This document shows, one piece after another, positions 16,168 through 18,884 of a stretch of DNA of 18,884 nucleotides. The notes below the pieces were generated by a model. That model was not told the origin of the DNA, ran no database searches, and saw only the letters and a program-made list of their open reading frames with translations. The DNA comes from JBHHYU01 sp046757725 (GTDB lineage: Bacteria; Desulfobacterota; Binatia; UBA9968), in NCBI GenBank assembly GCA_046757725.1, contig JBHHYU010000063.1, positions 1 through 18,884 on the forward strand, given 5' to 3'. Position numbers and translations under genes: made by a program. Numbering within the stretch: the first letter of the stretch is position 1; each line of letters begins with the position of its first letter.

Positions 16168-16873
16168 CACTCTTTGCGGTTGGCTCTGCATTATCGGTAT
16201 CGGATGCGATGGTCCCACCCTTGAGGCGAATGATCCGCTGAACATTTCGGGTCAGGTCCAGATCGTGCGTCACCAGCAGTAGCGTGGTTCCCAGGACCTC
16301 GTTCATTTCGAAGAGGTGCTTGATGATGTTGTCACTGGTTTGAGCATCGAGGTTTCCGGTAGGTTCATCCGCAAAAAGGATCTTCGGTCGATTCATAAAG
16401 GCTCGCGCTATAGCGACACGTTGTTGCTCGCCGCCTGAAAGTTGTACGGGATAATGGTGAAGGCGGCCTTCTAATCCGACCTTTGCCAGAAGTTCCACGG
16501 CGTAGCTTCTGGCATGACTCTCCATGCGTAGTTCAGCCGGGACCATTACATTTTCTAGAGCGGTGAGGGTTGGAAGCAGTTGGAAGCTCTGAAAAACAAA
16601 GCCTATATAACGGCACCGTACGTTGGCCAGTTCATCTTCTGCCAAGTCATTCAAGTGTATACCGTTCAAGGTCACCCGGCCATTGGTGGGCCGGTCAAGA
16701 CCTGCGCACAAAGCGATGAGTGTTGTTTTGCCGCTTCCCGAGGGACCTACAATCGCACAGGTTGTCCCCTCGTCGATGGAAAAAGAGACATCATGAAGAA
16801 CAGCCACGGATTCGGCTCCGCTTGGATAACTTTTGCTCAAATGTTGAACGCTCAGAATGGTTCTTTTGTTCAT
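16148..16873 (-). CDS. ybbA: ABC transporter ATP-binding protein, YbbA type
   Basis: A 241-residue ATPase of the LolD/MacB/YbbA group. Walker A is GPSGSGKTT (43-51), the Q-loop is Q95 in GFVFQSFQLLP, the signature is LSGGEQQR (145-152), Walker B is ILFADEP (165-171) and the switch histidine is H203 (VTHD). It should energise the YbbP-type permease encoded directly downstream; the two genes overlap. The frame is open to an ATG at 16975, but those 34 residues do not match the family, and that ATG falls inside a promoter-like sequence (16947-16975), so ATG 16873 is chosen. No clear Shine-Dalgarno precedes it. The esterase gene is divergent, as in the E. coli tesA-ybbA-ybbP locus. Confidence 0.92.
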   Translation of the reverse strand: MNKRTILSVQHLSKSYPSGAESVAVLHDVSFSIDEGTTCAIVGPSGSGKTTLIALCAGLDRPTNGRVTLNGIHLNDLAEDELANVRCRYIGFVFQSFQLLPTLTALENVMVPAELRMESHARSYAVELLAKVGLEGRLHHYPVQLSGGEQQRVAIARAFMNRPKILFADEPTGNLDAQTSDNIIKHLFEMNEVLGTTLLLVTHDLDLTRNVQRIIRLKGGTIASDTDNAEPTAKSDAKVFI

Positions 16874-16946
16874 TGTTCGAAAGGTTGGGGCAGGGAACAA
16901 GCCGACCGTCGGCGGAGCTTGCGGAGACAGATTGCTATGATAAGTT

Positions 16947-16975
16947 ACTATAAAGTTATTGTTAGTTGGATACAA
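16947..16975 (-). promoter_or_regulatory. candidate sigma-70-type promoter for ybbA-ybbP
   Basis: On the minus strand, TTGTAT (complement of 16970-16975) and TATAGT (complement of 16947-16952) are separated by exactly 17 nt. The -10 matches the consensus at 5 of 6 positions and the -35 at 3 of 6. The predicted transcript would begin near 16940, leaving a leader of about 65 nt before the ATG at 16873. It lies within 15 nt of the divergent esterase start, so the two promoters must be very close or overlapping. Confidence 0.4.
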
Positions 16976-16985
16976 CCCGTCCCCT

Positions 16986-17633
16986 ATGATGCGGATCAGT
17001 TACCTTGCCTTATGGTTATGCCTCTTGAGTCCGGTGACAGCCCTGTCTGTTACCTCTGCCGGTTCATCCGGCTCCAAAGTGATTCTCTTTATGGGGGATA
17101 GCCTGACGGCGGGGTACGGACTGGATCCTTCCCAGGCTTTTCCCGCTCTGATACGGGAGAAGATCAATTCCCGGCAGTGGAAGTTTGAGGTTATTAACGC
17201 CGGTCAAAGCGGAGAGACCTCCGCCGGCGGGCTTCGTCGCATCGAGTGGCTATTACAACGTAAAATCGACATCTTGGTCCTCGAACTCGGGGCCAACGAC
17301 GGGCTACGTGGTATTGATGTGGAGGTGACCCGGCGGAACCTACAGGCCATTGTGGATCGGACGAAAGAGAGGTACCCGAATGTGAGGATCGTCCTAGTGG
17401 GGATGCAGGTTCCGCCTAACTTGGGACCTGTCTACGCCGGCAAGTTTCGATCCATTTTTTTTTCTTTAGCGAGGAAGAACCAAACATTGCTCGTACCATT
17501 CTTATTGGCGGGGGTCGGTGGTGTTCCGGGGCTGAACCTCCCTGACGGTATGCACCCCACTTCAGAGGGCCATAAAATCCTGGCAAAAAACGTCTGGAAA
17601 GTTTTGGAGCCGCTGTTAAGGAGCTTGCGGTGA
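16986..17633 (+). CDS. tesA: SGNH-family arylesterase / lysophospholipase, TesA type
   Basis: A 215-residue periplasmic esterase of the SGNH hydrolase superfamily, matching E. coli TesA (thioesterase I / protease I / lysophospholipase L1) in length and blocks. The signal peptide is MMRISYLALWLCLLSPVTALS; block I is GDSLTAGYG with S39; block II is NAGQSGETSAGG (G73); block III is LGANDGLRG (N104); block V is LPDGMHPTSEGH with D187 and H190. The gene is divergent from ybbA-ybbP. The ATGs at 16986 and 16989 are equally possible; a TTG at 16959 would add nine residues that do not improve the signal peptide. No Shine-Dalgarno is visible, so translation may be leaderless or weakly initiated. Confidence 0.92.
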   Translation: MMRISYLALWLCLLSPVTALSVTSAGSSGSKVILFMGDSLTAGYGLDPSQAFPALIREKINSRQWKFEVINAGQSGETSAGGLRRIEWLLQRKIDILVLELGANDGLRGIDVEVTRRNLQAIVDRTKERYPNVRIVLVGMQVPPNLGPVYAGKFRSIFFSLARKNQTLLVPFLLAGVGGVPGLNLPDGMHPTSEGHKILAKNVWKVLEPLLRSLR

Positions 17634-17701
17634 TCTTACCACGCAAATCCGAGGATGGCGGTTGCCAACCTGTTGCGGTAGCTTTCCGTCGTGTCGGGGG
17701 A

Positions 17702-18238
17702 CTACGACCAGAATAGGGAACGAAGTCTCTTGCGGAGGCGGCGTCCCATCCGTTCCCTGAGTTTAAAACGGACCCTGAGAAGGAAATTCCAGAGGAGCCA
17801 TGTTAAAGACGAGGAGGTGCTGATCCAACGATGATTGAACTCAAAGTTGGCTTTGAACGTCTTGATTTCTAAGGCGCTGCTGAACTTCCTTCTGAATATA
17901 GGCCTGATACTCAAGGCATGCCGGGACTCGACAAAGACGGTCAGGGTCTCGATGGGTAAAATGGTTCTAGTCCGTGTGATTTTGTGGGCCAGGTTTTCTT
18001 CATCTTTGGCGCTCAGAGTCACCACGTGCTTGGAAAATTCTTCCTCAGAAAAAGTGCGAAGGACTACCTCTTTCCGTAAGCGTAGCTCCAACTCTGTATC
18101 CTCCGTGTAACTCGCAAGCACTAGGAATGTTTCATTCTTCGAGATCCGCATGGACTTTTGCCACCACCCTAAAGCATTTTCTAGAGCCTTGAGGGATGCC
18201 TCGGACAGTTTCTGACAGTCGAGGCATCCATACGGCAT
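17702..18238 (-). CDS. hypothetical protein with CxxC N-terminus and basic C-terminal tail
   Basis: A 178-residue open frame that I do not recognise. The length without stops and the ordinary amino-acid mix make it likely to be a real gene. The N-terminus is MPYGCLDCQK, a CxxC that could bind a metal or form a disulfide; a charged alpha/beta-looking middle follows (LELRLRKEVVLRTFSEEEF, TRTILPIETLTVFVESRH). Near the end is a possible membrane segment (about 139-156, WISTSSSLTWLLWNFLLRV) followed by an Arg/Lys-rich tail (KLRERMGRRLRKRLRSLF). The ATG at 18238 has no clear Shine-Dalgarno; no better in-frame start was seen nearby. It is convergent with the esterase gene and separated from it by 68 nt. 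Confidence 0.5.
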   Translation of the reverse strand: MPYGCLDCQKLSEASLKALENALGWWQKSMRISKNETFLVLASYTEDTELELRLRKEVVLRTFSEEEFSKHVVTLSAKDEENLAHKITRTRTILPIETLTVFVESRHALSIRPIFRRKFSSALEIKTFKANFEFNHRWISTSSSLTWLLWNFLLRVRFKLRERMGRRLRKRLRSLFWS

Positions 18239-18371
18239 GGGCAGGATTACGAAAGAAATAGTTGATTCCTCACTTTTATTTGGTTTTAGAGTTAGGTGTT
18301 TTCAAAAACAGAGCCCATTCTATACTTTCGTGTTTTAGATAGCCAGAGGGATGCAGAAGTCCGCTCCAGTG

Positions 18372-18392
18372 CCAGGCACCGAAGGTGTCCGG
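18372..18392. repeat. imperfect hairpin, possibly a decayed REP-like element
   Basis: CCAGGCACC (18372-18380), loop GAA, GGTGTCCGG (18384-18392): a 9-bp stem with one mismatch and one G-T pair. The left half (GTGCCAGGCACC) is a motif I associate with dispersed palindromes in environmental genomes, whose intact partner would read GGTGCCTGGCAC; the right half here has drifted. It lies in the 258-nt gap between the unrecognised gene and the BON-domain gene. It has no T-run, so it is not an obvious terminator. Confidence 0.35.
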
Positions 18393-18496
18393 GAGCCTGT
18401 GTATCTTTTGTCCAAAGGATGAAAATAATAGCCTCTGAAGCGATTGTAGTAAGGCAGTGAAATATGATAGCTAAAATACGCATAGGAGGTGCGGTT

Positions 18497-18808
18497 ATGA
18501 ACAGATTTGTAAAAACTTCTATAAAGCCCCTGCTTGTTCTAACTCTGATAACGGGATGCCAGGCGCTTACGGGAAAAACCGTGGGACGGAACATCGATGA
18601 CGCGACCCTCACGACATGGGTAAAAACGCAACTCGTCAAGGAGAAGACCATGAACCTTACGCGAGTAAGCGTGAAAACCGACAATGGCGTTGTTTACCTC
18701 ACCGGCACGGTCGAGTCTGCCTTGCGTCGGGAACGGGCGGAAAATATCGCGTGGAAGGTGAAGGGAGTCAAGGACGTAGTAAACCATCTGGTGGTCCAAA
18801 AACCGTAG
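18497..18808 (+). CDS. BON-domain lipoprotein
   Basis: A 103-residue lipoprotein. The N-terminus MNRFVKTSIKPLLVLTLITGC ends in a lipobox with C21 as the lipidated residue, so the protein should sit in the cell envelope facing the periplasm. A single BON domain fills residues about 34-101: DDATLTTWVKTQLV, then VSVKTDNGVVYLTGTVES and AENIAWKVKGVKDVVNHLVV. BON domains bind phospholipid and occur in OsmY/DolP-like stress and envelope proteins. The start ATG at 18497 is fixed by AGGAGGT at 18484-18490; an earlier in-frame ATG at 18464 would bury the signal peptide. It is likely its own transcript. Confidence 0.88.
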   Translation: MNRFVKTSIKPLLVLTLITGCQALTGKTVGRNIDDATLTTWVKTQLVKEKTMNLTRVSVKTDNGVVYLTGTVESALRRERAENIAWKVKGVKDVVNHLVVQKP

Positions 18809-18857
18809 GAAGCTTAACTTGGGAAAGGCCATGCTTCTTTAATCGCTACGGGTTAAT

Positions 18858-18878
18858 TCCCCGCAGCTTGCTGGGTAA
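18858..18878. repeat. REP-like palindrome, right edge, degenerate
   Basis: TTCCCCGCAGCTTGCTG followed by GGTA, just downstream of the BON-domain gene. It is the reverse-complement orientation of the element at 10-33 and shares its CCCCGCAGCTTGCTG core, but the right arm lacks three bases relative to the left-edge copy (GCTGGGTA instead of GCTGCGGGGTA), so the stem is shortened. Both copies are in non-coding DNA. Confidence 0.55.
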
Positions 18879-18884
18879 AAACAG

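Noticed and set aside
18292..18684. A 130-codon minus-strand open frame opposite the BON-domain lipoprotein.
   Set aside because: The plus-strand gene has a lipobox, a BON domain and a strong ribosome site; the reverse frame is a shadow.

Overview
The window is a bacterial chromosomal segment of about 18.9 kb, roughly mid-50% GC by eye, with 14 intact genes that I can name at family level, one intact unrecognised gene and one decayed gene. It reads as a diderm (Gram-negative type) bacterium: it has a lipobox lipoprotein, a periplasmic TesA-like esterase and the YbbA/YbbP exporter. Two start codons appear to be TTG. The mix of an orphan molybdopterin hydroxylase subunit, an LVIVD-repeat propeller, an extradiol-dioxygenase-like VOC remnant and many redox and hydrolase genes resembles uncultured soil or sediment lineages such as NC10/Rokubacteria/Tectomicrobia-like bacteria. 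That placement is a low-confidence impression. No rRNA, tRNA, CRISPR array, integrase or transposase gene was seen.

Layout. (1) 1-525: a REP-like palindrome, then a small VOC metalloenzyme. (2) 745-2982: a large molybdopterin-binding subunit of the xanthine dehydrogenase family, with no FAD or 2Fe-2S partner gene in the window. (3) 3180-4952: a YqgE/AlgH protein with an unusual export-type N-terminus, then a NodB-type polysaccharide deacetylase. (4) 5108-6547, minus strand: an MFS transporter with an N-terminal signal peptide and an additional membrane segment. (5) 6845-13078, plus strand: a co-directional run of alpha/beta hydrolase, CPYC thioredoxin-fold protein, NAD-type SDR, seven-bladed LVIVD propeller, aldo/keto reductase, M20 amidohydrolase and DUF1989 protein. 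The first three are tightly packed; the last has a promoter-like sequence in front of it. (6) 13117-13444, minus strand: a VOC/extradiol dioxygenase-like pseudogene with its middle missing. (7) 13567-17633: the ybbP-ybbA pair transcribed leftward, with a tesA-like esterase divergent from it, the same layout as in E. coli. (8) 17702-18238, minus strand: an unrecognised protein; then a BON-domain lipoprotein and another copy of the edge palindrome.

How the genes may work together. The 6845-13078 run looks like a catabolic or detoxification cluster (hydrolysis, NAD(P)-linked oxidation/reduction, amide hydrolysis), but the substrate cannot be read from sequence. The most distinctive protein is the LVIVD propeller at 8966-10099. 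Five of its seven blades begin with a histidine at an equivalent position, which suggests a metal site in the central channel. The REP-like palindromes at both edges are in opposite orientation, and a third decayed hairpin lies at 18372-18392.
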